Shown: positions 25,348 through 32,808, counted from the stretch's first letter. The stretch is 64,000 nucleotides of DNA from an uncultured Cytophagales bacterium (GCA_945957555.1 CAMFLX010000004.1:1-64000); one strand, 5' to 3'. The notes: a model not told the origin generated them from the sequence alone. Numbers and translations are program-made.

Positions 25348-26523
25348 TTAGCTGTCAATTGAAATTTTGTACCTATTAAATTTCTCAGATGGCCCATAAA
25401 TGCTTAGGGTTTTACCTGTTATGTCATGAGCTTTAAAATAGGCAATTAAATCATGTCCCCAATGTATAGTTGTTGGTATATTATTTTGATCAGAAATCCT
25501 ATCTTCATCATGACTTATTTTAAGATTGTATGTACCAATCTCCACATTATCAATAAAAATGTCAAATTCGCAATATGTTTGTTCTAAATCGGAATTATTA
25601 ACCCTACTTACTCTTTCCCAATTTAATCCTCCAAACACCTCGTCTCTAAAATAAGTATTTCGATTAATTTTGCTATCCTCTATTTTAAAACCAGCATCAC
25701 TTAGCCTCAATACTGCAGTTACTGAAGTATTATTTGATACTTGTTGAGCATCAGACCTCGGAATATTCTTTTTTTGCCAAACAATTCTTCTGTCGTCTTG
25801 GCTATCTATTTCAAGTTCTTCTAGAATAGATACTATCTCAGGTGCTTTAAGTTGTTTAGAAAATTTTGGTATCCGGGGGATTCTTCTTTTTGGAATCACC
25901 ATGCCTATATTTTCATCTTGTGCTAAGCCTCTTTTCTTATAATTAGACAATCTAACATTTTCAGTTGGCACAATGCCTTTTGCAATTAAGTCTTCGATTA
26001 GTTCACTAGTTATTTTAAACAGATTGGGATCATTAAATTCAAACAGCCCCTGGTAATAAGTCTTCAAACTTTGCACGAAAACAATACCCTCTGGATCATC
26101 GTTGTTAAATTCTATTAAAACGGAACATTCAATATTGCCGTACATTCCAGTCGATGTTAGATTAGAGGAACCTATGATTAATTTTGTTTCTCGAGCCCCT
26201 TCAAAGAGATAGATTTTAGGATGGAAAATCGGCGATTCTGACTGATAAAAAACAAAACTATTTATTTCTAATTTCAATATTTCACATAAAGCCTCCTTTG
26301 ATGTACCTCCTTGATCAACTCCAACAATCAAATTAATACTGCTCGAAGCACCTTTCATTGGCTCTATAAGTTTGGAAAGCCATTTAATGGCAGATTCACT
26401 TACAAATGCTGAAATTCCAATAAAAGTGTGAAATTTTTTCGTTGAAAAGATATTCGTTATATTATTCCCTACCGAATTTATGGATTCAGGCTCATAACCC
26501 TGTCCTAATAAAGTTACTTTCAT
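25348..26523 (-). CDS. PLD-type restriction endonuclease (NgoFVII / BfiI-like)
   Basis: A 391-residue protein. The N-terminal half is a phospholipase-D-like nuclease with one HKD-type site: FHPKIYLFEG followed by KLIIGSSNLTSTGMYGNIE. As in BfiI, one motif per chain implies that a dimer forms the active site, and cleavage would not need a metal. The C-terminal 120 residues (NRNTYFRDEVFGGLNWERV, GTYNLKISHDED, HWGHDLIAYF) match the B3-like DNA-binding domain found in NgoFVII and BfiI. Its ATG overlaps the stop of the upstream controller gene (ATGA). A role as the restriction partner of the adjacent methyltransferase is inferred from this context. Confidence 0.87.
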   Translation of the reverse strand: MKVTLLGQGYEPESINSVGNNITNIFSTKKFHTFIGISAFVSESAIKWLSKLIEPMKGASSSINLIVGVDQGGTSKEALCEILKLEINSFVFYQSESPIFHPKIYLFEGARETKLIIGSSNLTSTGMYGNIECSVLIEFNNDDPEGIVFVQSLKTYYQGLFEFNDPNLFKITSELIEDLIAKGIVPTENVRLSNYKKRGLAQDENIGMVIPKRRIPRIPKFSKQLKAPEIVSILEELEIDSQDDRRIVWQKKNIPRSDAQQVSNNTSVTAVLRLSDAGFKIEDSKINRNTYFRDEVFGGLNWERVSRVNNSDLEQTYCEFDIFIDNVEIGTYNLKISHDEDRISDQNNIPTTIHWGHDLIAYFKAHDITGKTLSIYGPSEKFNRYKISIDS

Positions 26524-26750
26524 TGAATAGATTTATCAAGTTTATCAAAAATCACTACTGTTGGAATGTTAAGAGCCATTGATAGTTTATAAATATTTTG
26601 AAGAGTTATATTCTTTTCTCCGCGCTCAATCATGCCGATGTATGTTCTATGTAGGTTAGCTTCATAAGATAGTTCCTCTTGTGACAACTTACTTTCAAGA
26701 CGTAATTCACGAATTATTTGACCAAATTTAACCAACAGATTTTCATTCAT
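26520..26750 (-). CDS. C-protein-like XRE controller of the restriction gene
   Basis: A 76-residue protein from the ATG at 26750 (MNENLLVKFG); the track start is a GTG two codons upstream, which lies within a putative operator. It is a single helix-turn-helix of the controller-protein type: FGQIIRELRLESKLSQEELSYEANLHRTYIGMIERGEKNITLQNIYKLSMALNIP. In restriction-modification loci such C proteins delay nuclease expression until the DNA is methylated, acting first as activators and then as repressors. It is coupled to the nuclease gene by a 4-bp overlap. Two direct-repeat operator candidates lie directly before its start codon. Confidence 0.9.
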   Translation of the reverse strand: MNENLLVKFGQIIRELRLESKLSQEELSYEANLHRTYIGMIERGEKNITLQNIYKLSMALNIPTVVIFDKLDKSIQ

Positions 26751-26818
26751 GCTCACATAATATAGTTAGCACAAAACTAGATTTTCCATAAATCAATAGC
26801 TACATACTATTGTTAGCA
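26751..26818 (-). promoter_or_regulatory. Candidate operators (C boxes) upstream of the controller gene
   Basis: Two near-identical 20-21-bp copies are present 48 bp apart, at 26751-26771 and 26799-26818. On the minus strand both read TGCTAAC-ATA-TATGT-AGC, allowing two variable bases and one 1-bp indel. Each is also partly symmetric (GCTAAC ... GTgAGC). A perfect inverted repeat CAATAG/CTATTG at 26794-26812 overlaps the distal copy. The proximal copy abuts the start codon, a place for autorepression. Confidence 0.65.
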
Positions 26819-26957
26819 TTATAGGCTTATGTGAAATGGATCAAATTAAGTATAGCTTAAGAATCCCCCACAAAAATCAGGCATCTCAACGGGATTTCCT
26901 TAAAATATGAAGCGTCCTGAAAATAGTTGACGTTTTTTCAAATATACTTTTTTTGTT

Positions 26958-27788
26958 TTAAAGGACCTCAACCAATGTGTTGGGGTCTTTCCTTTTGTAC
27001 CATTCACAGGGTACTCCCATCCCTAAACTTAGGTGTGGCCTCTCATTGTTGTAGATTTCTATCGATTCCCTTATAGCCATCAGAGCCAGTGACTTAGTGG
27101 CAAATCCGTCTGCCAGGAGGAATTCATTTTTCAGGATCCCGTTCACCCTTTCTGCCAGCGCATTCTCATATGGATCGTACTTCTCGATCATGCTTGGGAT
27201 GATGTTGCTTTCCCTCAGCAACCGTTGATAGTCCGATGAGCAATACTGTATCCCCCTGTCGGAGTGGTGGATCAGTCGCCCCCCTTTGTCAACGCGGTTA
27301 TCGACTGCCATTCTCAGGGCGTTAAGAGCGCCCTCGGTACGAAGGCTCTCGCTCAGGTCGTATCCAACGATCTTCCTCGAGAACCTGTCGGTGACAAGGC
27401 TCAGGTACATGTACCCCTCGTCGGTCCTGATATAGGTGATGTCGCTTACCCATATCCTGTCTGGGCTCGTGGCCGACAGCCCCCTGGCCAGGTTGCCGTG
27501 CTTTTTCAGCCAGTGCTTGGAATCCGTGGTCCGGACATAGCGCCTCAACGGCCTTATCAGCAGCTGGTGGCTACCCAACAGCCCGAAAAGCCTGTCCCTT
27601 CCATAGTGGAGACCTTCCTCCGCCAAGAGATGGTGGAGCTTTCTGGTGCCCAGTCTGGGCATTCGGGCGCGCTGCTTCAGAACCCCGGCGAGCACAGCTT
27701 CCCGCTGGAGGGAATCCTCCTGCCCGTAAAGTACACGTTTGTAGTAGTTCTGGCGTCTGTACCCAAACAGCCTGCTCACCTTTGTCAC
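26958..27788 (-). CDS. IS3-family transposase OrfB (integrase catalytic part)
   Basis: A 276-residue DDE integrase. The catalytic triad is readable: first Asp in WVSDITYIRTDEGYMYLSLVTDRFSRKIVGYDLS, second in LIHHSDRGIQYCS, and Glu in YENALAERVNGILKNEF. An N-terminal HTH_21 segment (ARMPRLGTRKLHHLLAEEGLHYGRDRLFGLLGSHQLLI) precedes it. The GTG at 27788 is the first usable start, but the frame is open upstream and joins orfA by a -1 frameshift, so the active product is probably the OrfAB fusion. Confidence 0.95.
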   Translation of the reverse strand: MTKVSRLFGYRRQNYYKRVLYGQEDSLQREAVLAGVLKQRARMPRLGTRKLHHLLAEEGLHYGRDRLFGLLGSHQLLIRPLRRYVRTTDSKHWLKKHGNLARGLSATSPDRIWVSDITYIRTDEGYMYLSLVTDRFSRKIVGYDLSESLRTEGALNALRMAVDNRVDKGGRLIHHSDRGIQYCSSDYQRLLRESNIIPSMIEKYDPYENALAERVNGILKNEFLLADGFATKSLALMAIRESIEIYNNERPHLSLGMGVPCEWYKRKDPNTLVEVL

Positions 27789-27796
27789 CGCAGACC

Positions 27797-28177
27797 TTAT
27801 TCCTGCGGCCCTTGACTGTCCGACTGTTTGGGTAAATACTTTTTTCGGATATTCGTTTTGAGCTCCCTGTCAGCTATGTCTATGGCTGTCTGCAGTATCC
27901 TGTTGTCTTCCTTGGCTCGTGCCAGCTCACGCTCGAGCTCCCGTATCTTTTGTGCAGGTGTCTTGTCCTTACCCATGGGATTGACTGTTTTCCAGTCTAA
28001 TCTACCATGTTTTCTCAACCAAACCAAAACGGTGCTTCTGCCCTGGATGAAATATTTGCGCTGGGCTTCCTTGTAGGTGCAGTAGCCCTTCTCCACCTCG
28101 TCAACCACCTGAAGCTTAAAGGCCAGGCTGTAATCCCTCTGGGTCCGCCTAACTCTCTCGTTTGCTTTCTGTTTCAT
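27797..28177 (-). CDS. IS3-family transposase OrfA
   Basis: A 126-residue protein with the OrfA helix-turn-helix (RDYSLAFKLQVVDEVEKGYCTYKEAQRKYFIQGRSTVLVWLRKHG), which binds the element's ends, and a leucine-zipper-like coiled coil (QKIRELERELARAKEDNRILQTAIDIA). Near its 3' end the mRNA reads CGA AAA AAG, the A AAA AAG heptamer used for -1 slippage in this family. In frame 0 translation stops 16 codons later; in frame -1 it continues into orfB. Alone, OrfA usually acts as a repressor. Confidence 0.94.
   Translation of the reverse strand: MKQKANERVRRTQRDYSLAFKLQVVDEVEKGYCTYKEAQRKYFIQGRSTVLVWLRKHGRLDWKTVNPMGKDKTPAQKIRELERELARAKEDNRILQTAIDIADRELKTNIRKKYLPKQSDSQGPQE
27837..27843 (-). promoter_or_regulatory. 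Programmed -1 frameshift site (A6G)
   Basis: A AAA AAG sits in frame 0 of orfA (codons CGA AAA AAG). Slipping back one base gives KVFTQTVGQSRAAG and then orfB without any stop, producing the OrfAB fusion transposase. The reading was checked codon by codon. Confidence 0.88.
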
Positions 28178-28233
28178 AAAATAAGTCGATTTTGTGTCAA
28201 CTTATTTCAGGACGTGTCAATATATACCAACAA

Positions 28234-28258
28234 AAAAGCCTCCCATTGGGAGGCTTTT
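28234..28258 (-). terminator. Terminator of the FnIII-like gene
   Basis: AAAAGCCTCCC-ATT-GGGAGGCTTTT is an 11-bp perfect stem with a 3-nt loop, directly after the stop codon and 12 bp from the insertion sequence target duplication. Confidence 0.9.
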
Positions 28259-28262
28259 CTCT

Positions 28263-28886
28263 TTACTGCGCGTAGAGCGTGATCGGGTCGCTGTACACCA
28301 GCTCCGTTTCAGATCCTTGGTAGGCACACTTAAACACATACTGCTTGCCAGGGATAAAACCACTGATGTTTTTCTTCCTAGTCGTAGAGGGCGTTACCCG
28401 CCATTCGGCCATATTGTCTGGAGCAGGTACAGGCGCTGAGAAAAACACATAAACGGTCGCACTCTTGAGGGCATCTACTTCACAAAGTATATCGCCTGAG
28501 TTTCTGCCTGAGCTCACCTTGAAGCCCGTGGGTTTGGGAAGTAAACCTACAGTAGCTCTCTCTTTGGCCATTTTAAAACCACTCGTACCCAGTTTGATCA
28601 AGTCGCCCTGAGCCTGTCGGTTCACTTCAGTAGCAAGAGTCTTAAGCGCGTCAAGCAACACAGCCTTGTCCGCGTTTTTCACATTGGTATCATGGGTGGT
28701 ACCTTTTTGTGCGATCTCTAAAGAATTTTGATACTTCTGGGCCTTGGCCAAAAAGACTGCCAAGGTCTGATCTCCCCAAGTAAAGTTGGGGTTGTTCAAG
28801 AGGGCTTTGTATACCCCGTTCGCTAAGTTGTCCAAGTCCTTTTCAGGTTCTTTGGAGTAATCGGTAATAACACTCGGTTTTGACAT
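28263..28886 (-). CDS. Hypothetical protein with fibronectin-III-like C-terminal domain
   Basis: A 207-residue protein without a signal peptide. The N-terminal 110 residues are helical (YSKEPEKDLDNLANGVYKALLNN, DAVLLDALKTLATEVNRQAQGD). From about residue 118 the chain looks like one fibronectin type III domain: PKPTGFKVSSGRNSGDILCEVDALKSATVYVFFSA, EWRVTPSTTRKKNISGFIPGKQYVFKCAYQGSE. The GLIPGKxYxFK pattern is the typical last turn and strands. Function is not known. It has its own strong terminator, and upstream lies a long repeat-rich intergenic region. Confidence 0.72.
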   Translation of the reverse strand: MSKPSVITDYSKEPEKDLDNLANGVYKALLNNPNFTWGDQTLAVFLAKAQKYQNSLEIAQKGTTHDTNVKNADKAVLLDALKTLATEVNRQAQGDLIKLGTSGFKMAKERATVGLLPKPTGFKVSSGRNSGDILCEVDALKSATVYVFFSAPVPAPDNMAEWRVTPSTTRKKNISGFIPGKQYVFKCAYQGSETELVYSDPITLYAQ

Positions 28887-29323
28887 AAAAAAGAAATTTT
28901 AAGTTGTTGAATTGTGAATTTTAAGCTATAACGGCGATGTGTAAGGAGATATTGTGTGGATGGAAAAAATATTTTTATTTTTTTTCAAGAGGATTATGAC
29001 GCTGGATTGGGGTTTTGAGTTGGGCTGTCTTTCTGTTAAGCGTTCGTGAGGACACGAACGTTGGCGGATGATCGTCCAGCTGCGCTGGAATTATAAATGT
29101 TGAGTTCTAAATTTTGAATTAATTAACACATGCTATTATGATGCTACCTGTTGGTGCTTAAACCCTCAACAAGACTTCCAATAGGGTTACGAATTAGCCA
29201 GCTGTGCTGGAATTATGTATACGGAGTTTTAAATGTTTCGACTTGGGGAATTATAGAGTTCTGTTGTGCCTCGTGAGGGGAGCTATTGATGTCGCTGAGA
29301 AACTCTCAGCCAATATCATAAAG
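28887..29323. repeat. Intergenic hairpins and a CCAGC-type direct repeat
   Basis: Several palindromes are present: CGTTCGTG/CACGAACG at 29041-29060 and AACCCT/AGGGTT at 29161-29188. A direct repeat occurs at 29076 and 29198: CCAGCTGCGCTGGAATTAT and CCAGCTGTGCTGGAATTAT, each containing the hairpin CCAGC/GCTGG and each followed by a diverged GAGTTxTAAAT. No convincing gene or promoter is seen. Confidence 0.65.
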
Positions 29324-29542
29324 GAAGTAAGAAACGCGACATTGGGAGTAAGAATTGCAGCAAAGGAAGTAAGAATTGCGATAATGGAAGTAAGAAATGG
29401 AACAAAGGAAGTAAGAAATGCGACGATGGAAGTAAGAAATGAAGCAAAGGAAATAAGAAATGGAACAAGGGAAGTAAGAAATACGACGAAGGAAATAAGA
29501 AGTGAAGCGAGGGAAATAAGAAATGCCAAGCTGCTGGACTGA
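29204..29542 (+). other. Possible ORF with heptad repeats over the minisatellite
   Basis: The 112-residue frame would start at a GTG and encode about nine repeats of a KEVRNAT-type heptad, which could form a charged coiled coil. The minus strand also has a 153-codon open frame across the same array that runs into phoD. Two open frames are what a 21-bp repeat produces by chance, and there is no signal peptide, good start codon or conserved domain, so I treat neither as an established gene. Confidence 0.25.
29324..29533. repeat. Tandem minisatellite, ten 21-bp units
   Basis: Ten contiguous units begin GAAGTAAGAAATG (or GAAATAAG) with variation mainly in the last eight bases. Units 4-5-6 and 7-8-9 match in order (GGAAC, xCGAC, GAAGC), so a 63-bp block was duplicated. 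Because 21 is a multiple of three, the array is open in some frames on both strands. Confidence 0.92.
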
Positions 29543-29647
29543 TCACATAACCTGCAATTAACCTCTCCCTCATAGTTTAACATGCTAATGATATATGAGT
29601 CATGATAAGGAAACGGCGAGGTTCTATCTTGCAGAAAAATATTTAAA

Positions 29648-31696
29648 ATGAATTCATTTTTTCCCTTCGCATTGCTTTTGACTCTTTGTGCCTCAGCACA
29701 ATCAGTTCCCAAAATCAGTCGCTTATCGGCATCACATCAGCTTGCGTTTGATCCCAGCTTAAAACCCTTTTACCATGGAGTCGCCTCAGGGGATCCTCTG
29801 GAAGACCGAGTGGTTATCTGGACACGCGTAAGTCCTGACGAAGACAAGACCATCAACCTCAAATACGAGCTGGCCACAGATACCGCTTTTGTGAATGTGG
29901 TACAATCTGGCAACACAAGTACAAATCTCGCCAAAGACTATACGGTAAAAGTGGATGTCGCTGGTTTAAGCTCAGGAACTACCTATTACTATCGTTTCAT
30001 CAGTACCAATACCAGCGCAAGCAACGATACCTCGCTTGTGGGCAGAACAAAGACCACACCCAGTAACGTTGCTAACCTTTCTAATTTGAAATTTGCAGTG
30101 GTGTCTTGCGCCAACTATGAAGGTGGCTACTTTAATGGATACAGGAACATCAGCAAGTTGAATGATCTAGATGCGGTCATTCACCTAGGAGACTATATAT
30201 ATGAGTACAAAGTGGGTGGCTATAAAAACGCTGCCCTTACAGATGCCTCACGCAGCAATGAACCTGTAAACGAGATCTTGTCTGAGGCAGACTACAGAAT
30301 CAGATATGCACTTTATCGTCTCGACCCTGACTTGATGGCTTTGCATCAACAACATCCCATGATCTCTATTTGGGATGATCACGAGGCGGCAAACGACGCC
30401 TATCTGCAAGGTGCAGAAAACCACGACCCCAGTACTGAGGGTGATTGGCAAATGCGTAAGAATATAGCCAAGAAGGTTTATTTTGAATGGATGCCGATCA
30501 GAGATGCTGCCAATGAACAGATCTACAGAAAGGTATCTTATGGTAATTTGATGGATCTGATCATGCTAGACACCCGCCTAGAAGGACGTGAAAAACAACC
30601 AGATCACTTTGATACTCCTAACGATGGCAAAAGGGTGATCATCAGCCCCACACAGTATGATTGGTTTATGCAAAGCCTTAAAACTTCTACGGCTAAGTGG
30701 AAAGTGATCGGTAACCAAACTTTGTTTTCGACTTTTAACGTAGGCTTTGCGGCTACAGATCCTACTAAGTTGGATTCCATCAGAAAGACGGAGGACAATT
30801 TTATCGACGACTGGGAGGGCTATTTACTGCAAAGAGATGCTATTATAGATTCTATTCGCAAAAACCAGATCAACAATGTAGTCATTGTAACGGGCGACTC
30901 GCACTGCAGTTGGAGCTTTGACGTTACCAAACAAGCCGTACAATACCCCGTAGCGGCCTTTATGAATCTTCCACAGCCCAATCCATTCAACACAACTACG
31001 GGTGAGGGCTATACTGCTACTACGGGCAAGGGTTCTTGGGCGGTAGAGTTTGGAGGGCCGTCTATTTCTTCTGCCAACTTCGACGAGCTTTTCTCTATGC
31101 CACAAGTCTTAGGTTTTGAATATGCCATGAACAATCCTATCCCTCAATTGGGCAATGTGGTCTACAACCCGCACATGAAGTTTGTGGACCTTAAAAACCA
31201 CGGCTATTTTATCCTGGACCTTAAAAAGGACTCGGTACAGGCAGATTACTACTATGTAAAAACGATCTTGTCAAAATCGGAACAAGATCCTACTTGGGCC
31301 AGAGGCTTATCGGTACGTGCAGATTCCAACAGAATCACGGCTCCAGTATTGACCACTGCTGCGGCTCCCAAAGCAATGCAAGACACTCCTGCACCCAGTA
31401 AAAAACAATTATTAACGGGCCTGAGTACCGATGCCTCTGAAGGTGTTTTGTTCAACTTGGCGCCCAATCCGGCCAGTGATCACATCATGCTCAGTTATGG
31501 TCTCAATAGTGCGGCTTCAGTCGAAATAGATATTATCACCTTACAAGGGAACAAAGTCCAACACTTGATTTCAGAAAAACAATCAGGAGGCATCTATCAA
31601 AGCGATTTCAATATTTCCACATTGGCCCCAGGCGCCTATTTGTTGCGTATCAAAACCAAGAACCAAAGTATCATGAGAAAACTAATCAAACAATAG
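29648..31696 (+). CDS. PhoD-like alkaline phosphatase with type IX sorting domain
   Basis: A 682-residue secreted enzyme: signal peptide (FFPFALLLTLCASAQS), then a PhoD N-terminal Ig-like domain starting YHGVASGDPLEDRVVIWTRVSP, then the metallophosphatase domain. Metal-binding blocks are AVVSCANYEGGYFNGYRNI, AVIHLGDYIYEY, SIWDDHEAANDAY, VIGNQTLFS and VVIVTGDSHCSWSF. PhoD enzymes hydrolyse phosphomono- and diesters with iron and calcium. The final 80 residues (LFNLAPNPASDHIMLSYG ... GAYLLRIKTKNQSIMRKLIKQ) are a type IX secretion sorting domain, so it acts outside the cell or on its surface. It probably scavenges phosphate from organic esters. Confidence 0.94.
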   Translation: MNSFFPFALLLTLCASAQSVPKISRLSASHQLAFDPSLKPFYHGVASGDPLEDRVVIWTRVSPDEDKTINLKYELATDTAFVNVVQSGNTSTNLAKDYTVKVDVAGLSSGTTYYYRFISTNTSASNDTSLVGRTKTTPSNVANLSNLKFAVVSCANYEGGYFNGYRNISKLNDLDAVIHLGDYIYEYKVGGYKNAALTDASRSNEPVNEILSEADYRIRYALYRLDPDLMALHQQHPMISIWDDHEAANDAYLQGAENHDPSTEGDWQMRKNIAKKVYFEWMPIRDAANEQIYRKVSYGNLMDLIMLDTRLEGREKQPDHFDTPNDGKRVIISPTQYDWFMQSLKTSTAKWKVIGNQTLFSTFNVGFAATDPTKLDSIRKTEDNFIDDWEGYLLQRDAIIDSIRKNQINNVVIVTGDSHCSWSFDVTKQAVQYPVAAFMNLPQPNPFNTTTGEGYTATTGKGSWAVEFGGPSISSANFDELFSMPQVLGFEYAMNNPIPQLGNVVYNPHMKFVDLKNHGYFILDLKKDSVQADYYYVKTILSKSEQDPTWARGLSVRADSNRITAPVLTTAAAPKAMQDTPAPSKKQLLTGLSTDASEGVLFNLAPNPASDHIMLSYGLNSAASVEIDIITLQGNKVQHLISEKQSGGIYQSDFNISTLAPGAYLLRIKTKNQSIMRKLIKQ

Positions 31697-31729
31697 TTAT
31701 ACGTTCTCTCGCATTTTTTCAACTTTTGC

Positions 31730-31766
31730 AATGCCACAAGGTTTTCCGTCTTGTGGCATTTGCCAT
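31730..31766 (+). terminator. Terminator of the PhoD gene
   Basis: AATGCCACAAG and CTTGTGGCATT form an 11-bp perfect stem with a 9-nt loop, 33 bp after the stop, followed by a TTTTT-containing tail. Confidence 0.85.
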
Positions 31767-31832
31767 TTTTATTAGTTTATCCTCAATTCAGGATAAGAAA
31801 GGTTAATTAATAGGTATAAACGGACAGGCATT

Positions 31833-31996
31833 CAAGAAAATGCAAGGGCTTCGTGTATGGGTAGCCAACAAATCCTTGTGTTTGAGGGCGAGGCACGAGA
31901 CCGAGTTTCAAGGATTTGGGCGCGTGCGTGGTAAGGAAGCCCCGCAATTTTCTTGTAGCCTTGATTTTTTGCTACTTTTGTATCAGACAAAAGTAG
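31833..31996. repeat. Large nested palindrome with an attached hairpin
   Basis: Outer arms CAAGAAAATGCAAGGGCTTC (31833) and GAAGCCCCGCAATTTTCTTG (31936) pair with few mismatches. Inner arms CAAATCCTTG (31869) and CAAGGATTTG (31909) pair perfectly. A further hairpin CTACTTTTG/CAAAAGTAG with a 7-nt loop follows at 31972-31996. An 84-residue ORF over this region is rejected. Confidence 0.75.
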
Positions 31997-32106
31997 GCCA
32001 CCGCGGCAGCGGCTACTCCGAGATCAGCTCCAAAACATGTTTTAGTGGGGATTTGAACATTATCGTTTTCCTCACGAGAAATTTCCTTATCTAGAGTTCG
32101 GTTAAT

Positions 32107-32586
32107 TTAAAACTTCAAAATCATTTCCAGATCCATCAAATAATCACCCTGTACATCTTCATGCAAGGTCGATAGTGCCTTTTGAATCTTTTTGAGCTGG
32201 CTTTCATAGAGATTTTGCAAGACTGTATATCTACGGATGGGAATCCCCGTCTGTTTAAAGGTCTTACAAAAGTGAATTAATATTTCGGCCTCTGTCTGCT
32301 TGGAGCCTGAGTATTTGATATGCTTGTTTGCTGTTCTCAATACCTTACGAATTGTCTTTTTGGCCAAATACAAGTTGGACTTGTTTAGGCTTTCAATTTC
32401 TTCGTCCATTTCGGCTTTAATGGAGTTAATATAAGAGTTCTCGTCTTGGGCTTCAAACAACAGATAGTTCAGGAGCTCTTTGTTGTCCTTCTTGTATTTT
32501 GCGAGTCGCATGCACAAGTCAAAGACCTGCTCAGGGCTCAAGCTTTTGATTTCCTTCTTTATTTCGGACAATGACGCAGACTTCAT
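32107..32586 (-). CDS. Hypothetical helical protein
   Basis: A 159-residue, highly charged protein predicted to be almost all helix (SLSEIKKEIKSLSPEQVFDLCMRLAKYKKDNKELLNYLLFEAQDENSYINSIKAEMDEEIESL). There is no signal peptide, membrane segment or catalytic motif. It overlaps the stop of the DUF3820 gene by one base, so the pair is translated together. Proteins of this general appearance are found widely in Bacteroidota without known function. Confidence 0.72.
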   Translation of the reverse strand: MKSASLSEIKKEIKSLSPEQVFDLCMRLAKYKKDNKELLNYLLFEAQDENSYINSIKAEMDEEIESLNKSNLYLAKKTIRKVLRTANKHIKYSGSKQTEAEILIHFCKTFKQTGIPIRRYTVLQNLYESQLKKIQKALSTLHEDVQGDYLMDLEMILKF

Positions 32587-32798
32587 TACATTCTTTTAAT
32601 GGGACCCAGCAGTTCTTCTAAGCCATTAAGCTTTATTTCATACATCGTTTCCAAGAGCACGCCCAATTTCCCTTCTGGAAAACCTTTGCTTTTAAACCAC
32701 TCAAGGTAAGAAACTGGCAAGTTACACAATAACGTACCTTTATATTTGCCAAAAGGCATTTGCATTTTCACAAGTTCCAAAAGTAGCTGCGGATTCAT
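32586..32798 (-). CDS. DUF3820 family protein
   Basis: A 70-residue protein matching DUF3820: MPFGKYKGTLLCNLPVSYLEWFKSKGFPEGKLGVLLETMYEIKLNG. The FGKYKG motif, then LPxSYLxWF and KGFPxGxLGxLL are the complete family signature. The family is related by sequence to the exonuclease-associated small domains but its function is not established. It starts 10 bp after purU ends and precedes the helical hypothetical gene, all on the minus strand. Confidence 0.88.
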   Translation of the reverse strand: MNPQLLLELVKMQMPFGKYKGTLLCNLPVSYLEWFKSKGFPEGKLGVLLETMYEIKLNGLEELLGPIKRM

Positions 32799-32808
32799 AA
32801 GCGATTTC

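Larger units (their letters stand above)
26908..28219 (-). mobile_element. Complete IS3-family insertion sequence, 1312 bp
   Basis: The ends are 24-bp imperfect inverted repeats, both starting TGA: left TGAAGCGTCCTGAAAATAG and right (reverse strand) TGACACGTCCTGAAATAAG, each followed by TTGAC. A 3-bp target duplication ATA lies at 26905-26907 and 28220-28222. Inside are orfA and orfB in overlapping frames with an A6G slip site. The element is visibly richer in G+C than the restriction genes beside it. It landed between the restriction operon and the terminator of the FnIII-like gene, and breaks no recognisable gene. Intact reading frames and ends suggest recent, possibly active, transposition. 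Confidence 0.93.

Noticed and set aside
24947-26756. Toxin-antitoxin reading of the XRE genes and their partners
   Set aside because: Partners are a full-length methyltransferase and a PLD nuclease with a DNA-binding domain, which fits restriction-modification better.
29324-29533. CRISPR array
   Set aside because: Units are 21 bp and contiguous with no spacers, and there are no cas genes nearby.
29251-29712. 153-codon minus-strand hydrophobic ORF
   Set aside because: Product of the 21-bp repeat read backwards; it overlaps the PhoD signal peptide.
31840-32094. 84-codon plus-strand ORF
   Set aside because: It reads across the nested palindrome and the hairpin; composition matches no protein family.
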